Of a stretch of DNA of 64,000 nucleotides, positions 45,590-55,915 are shown piece after piece. A program made the position numbers and the translations under genes. Position 1 is the stretch's first letter, and each line of letters opens with the position of its first letter. The DNA is from Steromphala cineraria (taxonomy: Eukaryota > Mollusca > Gastropoda > Trochida > Trochidae). The notes under the pieces were generated by a model. That model made no database searches and was not told where the DNA came from. It worked only from the letters and a program-made list of their open reading frames with translations. Where the stretch lies: the NCBI GenBank assembly GCA_916613615.1, contig OU744731.1:59774289-59838288 (forward strand). Reading direction: 5' to 3'.

Positions 45590-46633
45590 AGCTCTTTTGA
45601 AGTCAATAATTGTTTAACGTCATTGTTGAGAAACAGATATTAACCGCTGAGGTCGAAAATGATTATCAAATCGAAAAACCCTGACTAGATGTATCTGAAG
45701 CAACACAACTCAAAATATGATTTATAATCAGTAGAAAGTTATTCCTTTCTACTGCATAAATATATGCCGACTCATTTGCTAACAGTAGCTCAAACGAACT
45801 GAAGCATAACTCACTTAAAGTACAAACGAATTTCCATTTAAAGACTGACCAAAGACATAAAATAACATCGACGTCGATGAGATGCAAATTACTGTACAGA
45901 AAGAATTGCCCGAAGTGACATTAGGATGAAAATAACAGCGTCTGTTGATCCTCAATCCAGACGGTTCGCCATGAATTCTTCGTTTTTTAGGTTTAGACTA
46001 AATTCTAGACCACTGGCCTTTGAGGGTTAAATCCTACGTAAGTCGTTGATGAGGTCAATCCAGGAATTGAAATAGCAAATGTGAATCCTTTGTATTTTCA
46101 TATATGTGACTTTACTACTTATTGATTTTTTTTACAATTTATTAGAATACTTCTTTTTTATTCGATTTGTATATTTGATTTTTCTAAACAAGATATCCTC
46201 CTTAATGTCTACATGTACCTATGTATTTAACTAAGGCCAGAGGATATTTTTTACCTAAAAATGTCGAAATTTTGTTTAATTATTAATCTTATTGGTTATC
46301 ATGATAGCTTGGAACAAAACACTCGAATTTCCTCCATGAATTACGTAGATTCGTATTAACTTACACATCATAGAGACATTACAGTGCCACAAAGCCAATC
46401 AGCTCATTGTAATTATTTGTATACTCAATACAGAAGACGACATAGTTAAACGATCCTGAGGTACTGTATATAACAATTTCTTAACTTCAAAGTTCTAAGT
46501 AATTGCTTTGAATTTGACAGATTTTTTCATATCATATCATGTCCCTTATCTAAACAGAAAAAGTCATATTTTCTATTATTAGTTTTTGCTATTGACTAAC
46601 ATTACAATGAATTCATTAACAGATAAGTACGAA
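45590..46633. other. Unassigned AT-rich sequence
   Basis: Nothing recognised. Confidence 0.45.
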
Positions 46634-46768
46634 TTACGAAGCTCAAGAAGGGACATTGTGAAAATAAATTTATAATGTACGTACGTATTACTATCACGAC
46701 GTACGTGTTAATATTACGCATGTACATAATAAAAAAAATGTCACCATGGCCCTTCTGGAGCTTCGTAA
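46634..46768. repeat. Inverted repeat, 28-bp arms
   Basis: TTACGAAGCTCAAGAAGGGA... (46634-46661) pairs with 46741-46768 at 25 of 28 positions, with a 79-base spacer rich in TACGTACGT words. It may be a small foldback element. The 149-codon minus frame across it (46602-47051) is not credible as a gene. Confidence 0.8.
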
Positions 46769-47213
46769 AGAGACCGTTTACACAACGCAAGCGCAGAGAA
46801 CACAGCAAGAATGCATGCTTTTCACGCAAATCCCGGACATTAACGCGTTTTAGCACACATTGCCATGCTTTACTGTACTTAGGTAATGAAATTGACAACG
46901 AGTGATAACATACTTCTAAGTCGTCCAATCGGTGACATTTCTCGCAATCTAAATAAATCAACAGTTCCATATTTGTTAATACAGTATGACTACTTAATAT
47001 AAAATCTGTTAATCTAAAATAATAGTTTCCAATTCTTGCAATGTCTTGCAAATTTAGATCGACAGTTCCATGTTAATACACTATGACTTCATATGAAAAC
47101 CCTGTTGCACTAAAAAAATTAAGATATTTTTCGGGTATGAAAGTTTTTCACCTAAGTGAGAGGCAAATTGTTACTAGAAACGATAATTCAGTAGTTACAG
47201 AAGGACGTTATGC

Positions 47214-47427
47214 GTGTTATTTGACAAAACCTTTGTCAACCAGACCATCTCCAAGACCCTCAACCCTGCGACTAAGCCTCCCCGCCAACAAACTGCCCCA
47301 TTCTGCATCAGCCTTCCCTTCATCGGACAAACAAGCCACCATAGTCGTCGACTGCCTAAGAATCAGGCAAACATAGATGTAATCTTCCAAAGAGGCAACA
47401 CTATCCAGAACCAACTGAAAGCCCTGA
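47214..47427 (+). pseudogene. Penelope-like element, C-terminal RT/linker fragment
   Basis: The frame contains SLPFIGQTSHHSRRLPKN and DVIFQRGNTIQNQLKALN. This matches the segment between the reverse transcriptase and the endonuclease of Penelope-like elements (compare LP-G-S-L-R...V-F...LR-L). It is followed in a shifted frame by the GIY-YIG domain. No RT palm motifs lie upstream, so the element is 5'-truncated. GC content is higher than its surroundings. Confidence 0.65.
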
Positions 47428-47778
47428 ATAAGACCTGAAACGGAAAAAAAGCCAGATCCTGCAGGTGTTGACTACAAAATTGACTGTGACTGTGGGGAAT
47501 CCTATGTAGGAGAAACATCACGACCACTCACCCTGAGGATCATAGAACATCAGGCTTCAGTAAAAAAGAACGACTCAAAATCAGCTATTGCAGATCATGC
47601 TAACGTCAACCCCGGCCACATCATCAACTGGAGCGACATCAGCATCATAGAAAGAAACCAGCCTGACTACAAAATCCGCAAACTCCTCGAAGCAGTTCAC
47701 ATAAAAAAGATTAACCCTTCTCTCAACAGAGATGAAGGATATTTCATCCTAAGGGCCTACCATTACTTGTTAAAATAA
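47428..47778 (+). pseudogene. Penelope-like element GIY-YIG endonuclease domain
   Basis: A 116-codon open segment, without an ATG, reads DYKIDCDCGESYVGETSRPL, then RIIEHQASVKKNDSKSAIAD, then HIINWSDISIIERNQPDYKI, and ends KINPSLNRDEGYF...-stop. These are the motifs of the GIY-YIG nuclease of Penelope-like retroelements: the paired cysteines, the YVGET core, the EH, the AIA.H and the terminal NRDEG. The open frame without stops suggests a rather young fragment. A +1 shift joins it to the preceding linker frame. Confidence 0.85.
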
Positions 47779-48040
47779 TTTTATCTTTGTAAGTCCTCAA
47801 CATTGTAATTCATAATTTCACCATGTTTTCTTCATTACTTTCATCATGTATACCAATCTCATCCATTGTATAAACACTAACTTAATTACCTACTCAATCA
47901 ATGTACATCAACTTCTTCCCTTATAATAACACCTATTTGGCTTCCAATCAACTTAATCCTTTTTGTACATCCTATCAAGATGAAGCTGTTGATCATTTAT
48001 GAAGGATTTTGTAGAGCTAAATAGAAATCAGTGTTTTCGA
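47779..48040 (+). mobile_element. Probable Penelope-like 3' UTR
   Basis: AT-rich sequence directly after the nuclease stop, including AAGATGAAGCTGTTGATCAT near 47980. Its 3' boundary is a guess. Confidence 0.4.
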
Positions 48041-48242
48041 AATTTTGACCCCTGGTCACTTCAATGACCTGCCAAATTTTTTACAGCTATCTGCTAGGTG
48101 TGACACCCGAATATGTCAACGCAAACTGGAACTTAACTTATGCAGTAAAATTTCATCATTATCGGTTTCGTTTTCACAATGATATGACGTCTCAAAGAAG
48201 TTACAAATGACATTGTATCTGCACTTGAAAACGAAGGTAAGT

Positions 48243-48320
48243 GAGTGTGAGTGAGTGAGTGAAATGGTGTTTAACGTGTTTTGAACAATATTTCAGTTAT
48301 TAAACAAGGTAAGTGAACGA
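48243..48320. repeat. gtgag microsatellite and attached repeat
   Basis: GTGAGTGTGAGTGAGTGAGT followed by a degenerate TGTTTAACG...CAATATTTCAG segment, the same association as at 17879. Confidence 0.6.
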
Positions 48321-48470
48321 ACTTAAGATACGCAGCTGTAATCATGTAGCTTAATCATTTCAAAATTGCTAGATATGACAAAGCACCGACAGAAGAAAAA
48401 CAACCCTTATGCCAACCAAGACACGTCACGATAATAAATATCCGAATAAACTTTATAAATTTATTTCTAA

Positions 48471-48524
48471 GCTTGGTGCCCAAAGGCACCAAGCAGTTAT
48501 GTTTTGCTTTTTTTTTTTTTTTTC
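48471..48524. repeat. Perfect 10-bp hairpin and T tract
   Basis: GCTTGGTGCC-CAAA-GGCACCAAGC is followed 13 bases later by 17 consecutive T. It resembles an intrinsic terminator in shape but sits in eukaryotic DNA; the T tract may be the A tail of an insertion on the other strand. Confidence 0.6.
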
Positions 48525-49629
48525 TGAATTCTCTCTTTATATTTCTCTCTTGATATTTTCAAAGGGAAGCCGCGCCAATCACATGTGTTGCATCCAAATC
48601 AAATGGCCAATGAACAGAGCTGTAGCAATAATGCATTAGGTCACCATGTGGGTAATGCAAAATAGTTGGCACATTAAACTGTGGAATATGATTTTGCTTT
48701 AAATGTTATATTAAAAGAAAAATAATATTTTCTTTTCAAGACTCTGATAAATGTTAACAGAGTCAACCAAAAACATCTTCATATGAAGAAGAGTCTGCAT
48801 TTGTTCCAGATAAGAGCACTATTTCGCATTCAATAATTGCAGAATCCACTTTTTTATAACCCACGCGATTTAATTTCACGTTGGGCTCCCCTGGCGAATT
48901 AAAAGTAATGTTTTTGTAAGTATGATTGTGACATCGAAATAAGACTAATGTTAACTAATAGGTAGAGCATTAACGACAACGTTTCAAGTCAAACATATCG
49001 ATGTCACTAAATGTTTACTTTGAAAACATGTAATTATAATCAGAGCTACTGAAAATGTCGGGTGCTATATTTTGAATATGACATATATCGTTAGTTCCAT
49101 ACGTTTACTATAAGGCCAGATAAGCTAAGCGGATATGGGACCTTGGTTAAAATCCCGTCAGATCATCGGAAAGTATTTTGTTTTTTATTATCTGTAATAC
49201 TACTGTTAATAATTAACCATCAAGACAAGGAGATATAGTTTTGGCAGTATGTTTCGCACAATTTCCTGTCATCTTCAACGCTACATGGCAACACAGTGCT
49301 TTTACGTCATCAAGTAACTACACCCAATGCCATAACATCATAAACAAAGTGACGTCACTATGCAATGACATCACTGTCATGAAAAGTGTTCAGAGATGTA
49401 AAAAAAAATTATTTGATGTCAAAAAGAGTGAATTTGGATGATAAATAAAATATCACTCTCGTGTCTTTTGATATAAAATATGCCAACAACCGTTGATAAA
49501 TGTAAACATATTCATAACTTTCATAACATCGTGTTGATAGGAATACATTTTTTGAAATTAACTCTAATTATTTGATTAATACTTGTGCTAATATTAGTGC
49601 TGATATCCAGTGTTGTATATTTCCCTAAT
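48525..49629. other. Unassigned sequence
   Basis: No gene recognised. GTGACGTCAC occurs near 49350. Confidence 0.45.
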
Positions 49630-50100
49630 CCGTCCATCCGTCAATCCGTCCATCCAGAAACTTTCACACTTTCGACTTCTTCTCCAGAACCAATGACTCA
49701 AGAGAGCTGAAAAGTTGTGTGCAGACTCCTTGGCAAATGGGGATTCTTACTTGTAGATTTTGTGACCTCATGACCCCAAATTGGGTCACAGGGGTCAAAA
49801 CCTTAAAAACTATGTTCATCTTCTCCTCCAGTTCAAAACGGTCTAGAGAGCTGAAAAGTTGCTGTAAACTCCTTGGCTGACTGGGGTTCTCAATTTTAAG
49901 TTTGTGACCCAATGACCCCAATTTGGGTCACAGGGTTCAAAACCTTTAAAACCTCTTTTCATCTTCTTCTCTGGTTCAAAAAGGTCTAGAGAGCTAAAAA
50001 GTTGTGTGTAGACTTCTTGGCCAGTGGGGATTCTAAATTGTAGATTTTGTGACACCATGCATTATCCCAAATGGGATCACAGGGTTCACAACATTTTAGA
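49630..50100 (-). mobile_element. Element with ~143-bp tandem units, second copy
   Basis: It starts with CCGTCCATCCGTCAATCCGT. AGAGAGCT(G/A)AAAAGTTG recurs at 49701, 49845 and 49987. The reverse complement is homologous to the 145-bp units at 18.6-19.2 kb (GGTTCTGGAGAAGAAG, CCAAGGAGTCT, CACAAAATCTACAA). Confidence 0.8.
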
Positions 50101-50984
50101 TCTATTTCCATCAAAAGAGCTACAGAACCCATGGCTTTATTTTTAACACTCGTTATGGCTAAAACGGCACCGTGAAAAAACACCAAAAGGAATTGGCAAA
50201 AATGGAACCAAATCGGCAAAAACGGTACAAACCCAATTACCTCCCTTTGTAATGACTCAGCAAAACGCTTTCTTTCAAACAACCAATGAGAACTCTTCTG
50301 AAACCAGCTTTCTATCTCTCACTATGCTTTTCTTTTCGTCTTTTCCCTCGTCCTATCGATTCCTTATCTCCCTGATCTGTCTAATCTTTTTGGATGGCAA
50401 CATCCACGTGTAAGATCACTGGAAAATTGCTGACAACAGGTTATACCCCAGTTAACTCACTCACTTGATGTCGCGAACGGTTGAGTTGTTTACTCGTTTC
50501 GTTTCTGATTGGATAACATGTACACAAAGGTAGATAATTTGGTTTGAGGGAAACCTCCGTAAAATTTTCCAGGGCTTGTAGTGTAGATGTATCGGAACAA
50601 AAGCGCTGGATAATCGAGGGTGAAACAGAACAATTGATTGTGAAATCAGCGCCGTGAAAAGACGAAACGGAACCAAAATAATAGCTTACTTGTTTTATCA
50701 TATATCATCCTTATATGAAGGATTTAATTTCAATGAGAATGCTGTCTCCTGAAGTTGAGGATCCGTCGTGCGTTGATGGTATCAGGGGTTACTTTTCCTT
50801 CAGAAACGGAAGGGAGCGTCATGAGGTATTTACCAAACTTGTGAAAGACTTGATCCTTCCTGTAGCCTTCAAAAAAGATGTTAATTTACTGTGATTGTTT
50901 CCTTATGTGGTTTTAGCCATTTTCATGTCAAAAGAAAGGGATTGGTAAACGGGGAAGCAGGCTTTCTTAACACGTGAGAGAGTG
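50101..50984. other. Unassigned, somewhat GC-richer sequence
   Basis: Two overlapping minus-strand frames at 50441-50701 have no recognisable domain. No splice-supported exon was found. Confidence 0.4.
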
Positions 50985-51060
50985 AGTTAATGCTTAACGC
51001 CGCGTGGGCAATATTTCTGCCATTAGCGGCGGTATCTTGACACGTCTAGCGTACACGAAT
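50985..51060. repeat. Dispersed GCCGC/GCGGC repeat
   Basis: GTGAGTTAATGCTTAACGCC, then GGGCAATATTTCTGCCATTA, then GCGGCGG: the same family as 17879-17965. Confidence 0.65.
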
Positions 51061-51379
51061 AAATAAAACCAAAGGCAAACATTTTTGTTCAAAGGGGGGT
51101 TGGGGTTGTCCGAGTGCCTCTAAGGCCCTAAACGTATCCACCCAGGTCAGTCTTTGACTTGTCACAGTCATAGAAAGTACTCAACATATCAATATTTTAG
51201 GGAATAATTCGACCAAAGTTTAGGGAGTCTTTTGTCTGAAGTTGTATTTCGACTAATTCAATAAGGCCTGTTATCGCTTTGCGAGCATAATCCCTATTGT
51301 CCAATCAGCTACACTGGTTTAAAAACCAGCCCATGAACATTTGAATTTTTAGGCCCAAAATAAAATTAAAAATGATTAT
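51061..51379. other. Unassigned sequence
   Basis: Nothing recognised. Confidence 0.4.
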
Positions 51380-51822
51380 GGACTTTGCATACAGGCAAAA
51401 TTTATGCGATGACGCTGATTTTGTTTTTATTTATAAATATATTTTTTTATTATAAAATATGAAAATATTTTCCGGAATTTGAAAAAATCAATAAATTTTT
51501 ACTTTGGCTCACTTTATAACTGTGTCTTTGAAGTCCGGACAACATTTACATTTTTTCCCTTGTCAACATCTGAAGAAAAAGCTTGATGTGGGGGGTTGAA
51601 ACTGACGCGGACGGAAACCAGATGTTGAAATACACTCCCAATGCCAAAAAAAAAATTAAACTCTTATAATTTCACTCGTTTCTGTTCGTGTAGGCCTTCA
51701 AAGACACAGTTATCAAGTGATCCAAAGTTGAATAATTTTCATATTCAATAATAAAAAAGATATATTTGGAAATTTTAAGATAATCCGCGTCATCGCATCA
51801 TTTCTGCCTGTATGCAGCGTCC
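51380..51822. repeat. Long foldback repeat, arms 127-154 bp
   Basis: The left arm (51380-51533) starts GGACTTTGCATACAGGCA and ends ATAACTGTGTCTTTGAAG. The right arm (51696-51822) is its reverse complement with an AT-rich indel. A smaller inner pair, TCAACATCTG/CAGATGTTGA, lies in the spacer. A transcript would fold into one long hairpin. Confidence 0.85.
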
Positions 51823-52369
51823 AGACATGTTTTCTTCTTCTTCTTTTTTCGGCCTAACTTGTCAAAATAAAGGTCAATATTCTGCAGTCGAAGACCTTCT
51901 CAGACATCACCTTAGACACCTGTGGCATTTTAATCAAATGATATTAACTTTAACGACATGCACTTCATCATAACATAACGTTTGTGACAATTTCAGGACC
52001 TGCCATGGTATTACAGGAAGAGTTCAGTAAACAAACTTCGAAACGTTACCATTCAGTGGCAATCAATAGCTGCTTTAAAATGTAGCCATACAATTACGTG
52101 ACTTCGATGCAATTTCACAATTTCCAAGGTGTTAAATAACGAATACATACATAGCTATATGTTGTATGTATTTGTTTTCGTAGAAAGTCAAAATATAAAA
52201 CATTCATTGCTGCAAAACATGTCTCCTGAAAATGTATATTCAACAAAATAGGAACGCACGAGTATGCTTTGCTGAAACATGCGAGCTATAATTATGTCCT
52301 ACTGATCATGATGTATGTAGTACCTCATTTATGTAGTGAAGAAGATAAAAAGATTATTATACGAGTAAG
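51823..52369. other. Unassigned AT-rich sequence
   Basis: Nothing recognised. Confidence 0.45.
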
Positions 52370-52640
52370 TGTGTCATACGATTTATATACACAAATTTGC
52401 ACGAGTTTCGTAAAAGTTGTTTGACACACTTCTAAGGGTAATAATTTCTTTATTTACCGACTCAATCCCATTTTATTCTCTAAATAATATTAAGAAAACG
52501 GGCCGCTTCCTTTGAGACGGTTGACTATAGTGACGTTACGAATGGTTTTATGGCATCACAGGCGGAAACTCGCGCTACAACAATCGTTCACATGTGCTCA
52601 TATTGAAATGTTGTCACTACTTATTTTCAACCCTATGGGT
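52370..52640 (+). repeat. Dispersed repeat, degenerate copy (partner 55025-55395)
   Basis: It shares TTTGCACGAGTTTCGTAAAA, GACACACTTC, TCACAGGCG and TACAACAATCGTT with the partner. The TGACGTCA sites of the partner are mutated here (TGACGTTA, GGCATCAC). Confidence 0.8.
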
Positions 52641-53009
52641 AATAAAACTCTTTATGTAATGATCAAAAATATTTTTGTGAAACATTCTGATAAAACTGTA
52701 CACTGCTTGAGAACGACGCAAGACTCTGCACACAATGAACAAGGGAGGTGTCATCGATATATTCCTCTGCATTATCGTCATTCCAACTTCTAGAATGCCT
52801 CTCAAAGAAGTTAGGGTAATGTTCGTGGCTATTTTAGGGAAGTGAATTCCGTTGAGCCGCTTTTTTATCAATGTATATTTGCAATGTTAATTTTCAATCA
52901 TTTCATTGGTATCCATGCGAAGAAGTTTTTGATAATTTCTTCAAGCAACTTGATTCTTTTACGGTTGTTTAATGACAATTGCTACATGGCAAAACCACTG
53001 TTGAACACA
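52641..53009. other. Unassigned sequence
   Basis: Only chance frames. Confidence 0.4.
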
Positions 53010-53190
53010 ATATGTCAGTCACGTTTCTGAGTTATAAGGGCTTCCAGCGTGATTGACCAATTACATAGAGGCAGTGCCCCGACCAGCCATTGACTTAAAT
53101 GCTACTACAAATGGTGTTACAAGGCTGTTAGGATCCTACTGTCGTTTGTATTCTGTTCACGTAGCACTGACATAGGTTTAATGTGCAGGT
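53010..53190 (+). pseudogene. First-exon-like block, copy G (plus strand)
   Basis: The recurrent block lies here in the opposite orientation to all others: NMSVTFLSYKGFQRD-stop on the plus strand. From 53100 the frame CYYKWCYKAVRILLSFVFCS, then RSTDIG, aligns with copy D (LCYNIVIIVCC...FCSRS). No ATG precedes in frame at the expected place. Possible donors GT follow at 53176 and 53189. It lies 6 kb upstream of, and on the same strand as, the C-type-lectin-like exon; a link between them is only a guess. Confidence 0.4.
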
Positions 53191-54070
53191 CCCCGGATTG
53201 AAAAGAGTGCAAAGGTAGCACTTACATAGATCTTCGGTCCATGTGTCTGGTTATAAACTTATGGTGGATTTGGTGGATCACGCTTACCACATTAAAGATA
53301 AAACGTGAATTTGAAACAGTGCTTGCACGAATTCTAAGTATTGTTTAATAATTATAGAAAGTTTGTAGTATTTCATACTATAATGATAGCTCAATATTAA
53401 AAATTGTTTTGAGTGTTATATATTATACGTTATACGTTACATTATGTTTTAGTATATATCCGTTCATTTGAAATTTAAATTAAACAGTGATTGGAAAAAA
53501 TCTATTTTCATACGAATTGAAACTTGTGATTAAAAATGTTGCGATATTATCAACGATTAAAGTAAGTGGCATTAATAAGCAACTACCAGCGTCGTGGTAC
53601 AATTCATTTTTCATTCAAAATGCAACCTTCCACACGCAATTGGAAAAATATAAATTTTCTTTCGAATTGAAACTTCTATTATGATTGAAAATGATTAGTG
53701 TAAGTGACATTCATAAGCAAATACAAGGGTCGTGGAACAAAATAATTTTCAAACAAAATATATCAATTATGTCATAGTCAAACGGTAGTATTGGATGTTA
53801 AACAAAACAATTACTTACCTGACATCGTGTGACCTTTAATGAACCTTATCATTAATTGTTTTGCTTTATTTCCATGTCAGACATTTGAGTACGAAGTGTT
53901 AATTGGAAAGCTCTTCGTGGGATACTTTACGAGCTGGTACAAGCTCTTTGAATCTTGTGAAAGCACTTAGCTTGATAATAGCAACGGTGAATCTATATGA
54001 AACGTTCTGTCTAGTGCATTCCTGTCTTAGGACCTTCATCATGGGATGTACAACGAAAAGGAAAGAGTAG
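53191..54070. other. Unassigned AT-rich sequence
   Basis: A partial internal repeat (TTTTC.TACGAATTGAAACTT.TGATT, about 53505 and 53655) is visible. No gene. Confidence 0.45.
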
Positions 54071-54433
54071 TTTAAATGGGCAGTAGCACGATTTTTTTGA
54101 ATTTTACATTTTTAAATTTTCATTGATAATTGTACGTTAATGATAATTGTATTACTTTGATGGCTTCAAAAATCTCATTACACAAACCTATCATCCATAA
54201 TCAGAGAACAAATTATGAAGATTAACATAAAGACCATGGCTACCATTTTTGTGTGAACACCTTTTATTCATTTTGTTTAAGAAAAGGAATCGCGTGGCTG
54301 AACTTTGCATAATATATATGATTTCTTAATGCCTCATTTAGTTCAAATATATTGTCTTGCAATTGGAACCGTTTATTTTCATTTTCCTGACATCACCTTA
54401 TATTCCCCCTAAAACGTGCTACTGCCCCTTTAA
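54071..54433. mobile_element. MITE with CAGTAGCACG termini, copy 4
   Basis: Left end TTTAAATGGGCAGTAGCACG; right end AACGTGCTACTGCCCCTTTA. The interior is collinear with the other copies. Confidence 0.85.
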
Positions 54434-55024
54434 GACAAGGTGTAATTGATTAATCTACCATTTCTTAAACAACCATCCAAATCTAAGACTTACTTTTTTT
54501 TACTGTTAACGTCAATATGTCTTTTAAGTAATAAAATGTTTTACTAGTTCTAGAAATAAGCAACTTACTTGTCACCAATTACAAAAACGCCACGTGTGAC
54601 GCAAACGTTTCATATCGGTCCTAATGAAGCATTAAACGCATTTTTAGAAATAATTTTATTATCTAAATGAATATTTTTCTTAACATAAATTGATGGAATG
54701 TTGTGTACACATCATGACGGAGAGACTATCACGGCTGCTTCGAATCCCGATAGAGACAACATTCTTCCTTTTTTATTCCTCGATTTTAATCAGACAGATA
54801 TACTAGATCAACAGATAGACTGCACCTAATATATTCATGGAATTCTTTATGATTATTTCATGAGTCTCCTTGTTTTGCAATGATATATTCACACCATCAT
54901 TCTTTGATCCTGTAATGTTAAGCCACCAAGCAGAATACACAAACTTATCGAATATGTGTTTGATAACCCTGATCGAATTGCTGTTGTAATGCATATGCTA
55001 CAGGTATAGGGTAACATATATAGA
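54434..55024. other. Unassigned AT-rich sequence
   Basis: Nothing recognised. Confidence 0.45.
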
Positions 55025-55395
55025 GATTATTACCCGAGGAAGGGTGTCATATGACTTTTACGAAACGAGTGTGAATTTTTGTATTGCCCGAGCGAGAACG
55101 AGGGTTATACACAAACTTGCACGAGTTTCGTAAAAGTCATATGACACACTTCCGGACGGTAATAATTCCTTTATTACCGATTCCATTCCAGTTTACCATC
55201 TTAGAATTATGCAAGAAACGAGCCGCTTTCTTTGCAACGGCCGGCTTCAGTGACGTCACGAACAATGGTGTTATGACGTCACAGGCGAAATAATACGCTC
55301 TACAACAATCGTTGCTAGGCAAAACTGATATGTGCACTAGTGCTCATATTGAAAATATGTCACTACTTATGTTAAACCATATGGGTAATAATTGA
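55025..55395 (+). repeat. Repeat with palindromic head and two TGACGTCA sites
   Basis: The head is an inverted repeat of about 45 bp: GTGTCATATGACTTTTACGA near 55045 pairs with TTTCGTAAAAGTCATATGAC near 55126. Further on, TGACGTCA occurs at about 55251 and 55275, the consensus of CREB/ATF sites. A decayed relative is at 52370-52640. Transposon origin is likely, but the ends are not defined. Confidence 0.75.
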
Positions 55396-55834
55396 TTAGA
55401 TTGTATGCAACGGATTGACTGCATAACCATTCTTGCAGTGTCATGTTGCAATGGCCATACAGTTGTCACACACAGACACAACCTATCAATATTTGATGGC
55501 ATTTGTGCGCGACCGTTGCATATATGACAGATGTGGATAACTCGGCGTTAGAACGAACATCTATTAGATATGATCTCTTTGACTTTACAACATTAGCTTT
55601 GACATTTCTTATCTAAGCCATTTGCGATTCACTGGGCAAAATAATGAAGAAAGTATGATATGGTTGACATGATGAAAGGTTACATATTTGAATTTATTTA
55701 TATCTTTGATATTTTGATTTGTATATTGAATTATAATTTTCTATAAATTTGTCCAGTTCAAATATATCTTATGAATCGCATTGAGCCCTGCTTTGTTTCA
55801 GAGGTTAGTGGAGATATTATCGGAACGTAAACTC

Positions 55835-55915
55835 CGTAAATGCCGGAACTTTCACTCGTAGCTTAACCCATCATGCATTTCATAAGGTATCGTTTCTTTT
55901 GCCCCTGAGTGTACA
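55835..55915. mobile_element. Right-end fragment of the TA-flanked TIR element
   Basis: GGTATCGTTTCTTTTGCCCC then TGAGTGTA matches the right end of 6592-7137. Confidence 0.65.

Noticed and set aside
46602..47051. 149-codon minus-strand frame
   Set aside because: It runs across an inverted repeat and AT-rich DNA, has no domain, and an overlapping frame exists on the other strand.
48471..48524. Bacterial-type intrinsic terminator
   Set aside because: The surrounding DNA is eukaryotic and no gene ends there.
49664..50282. Three overlapping frames with a repeated peptide
   Set aside because: They are translations of the ~143-bp tandem units of a mobile element.
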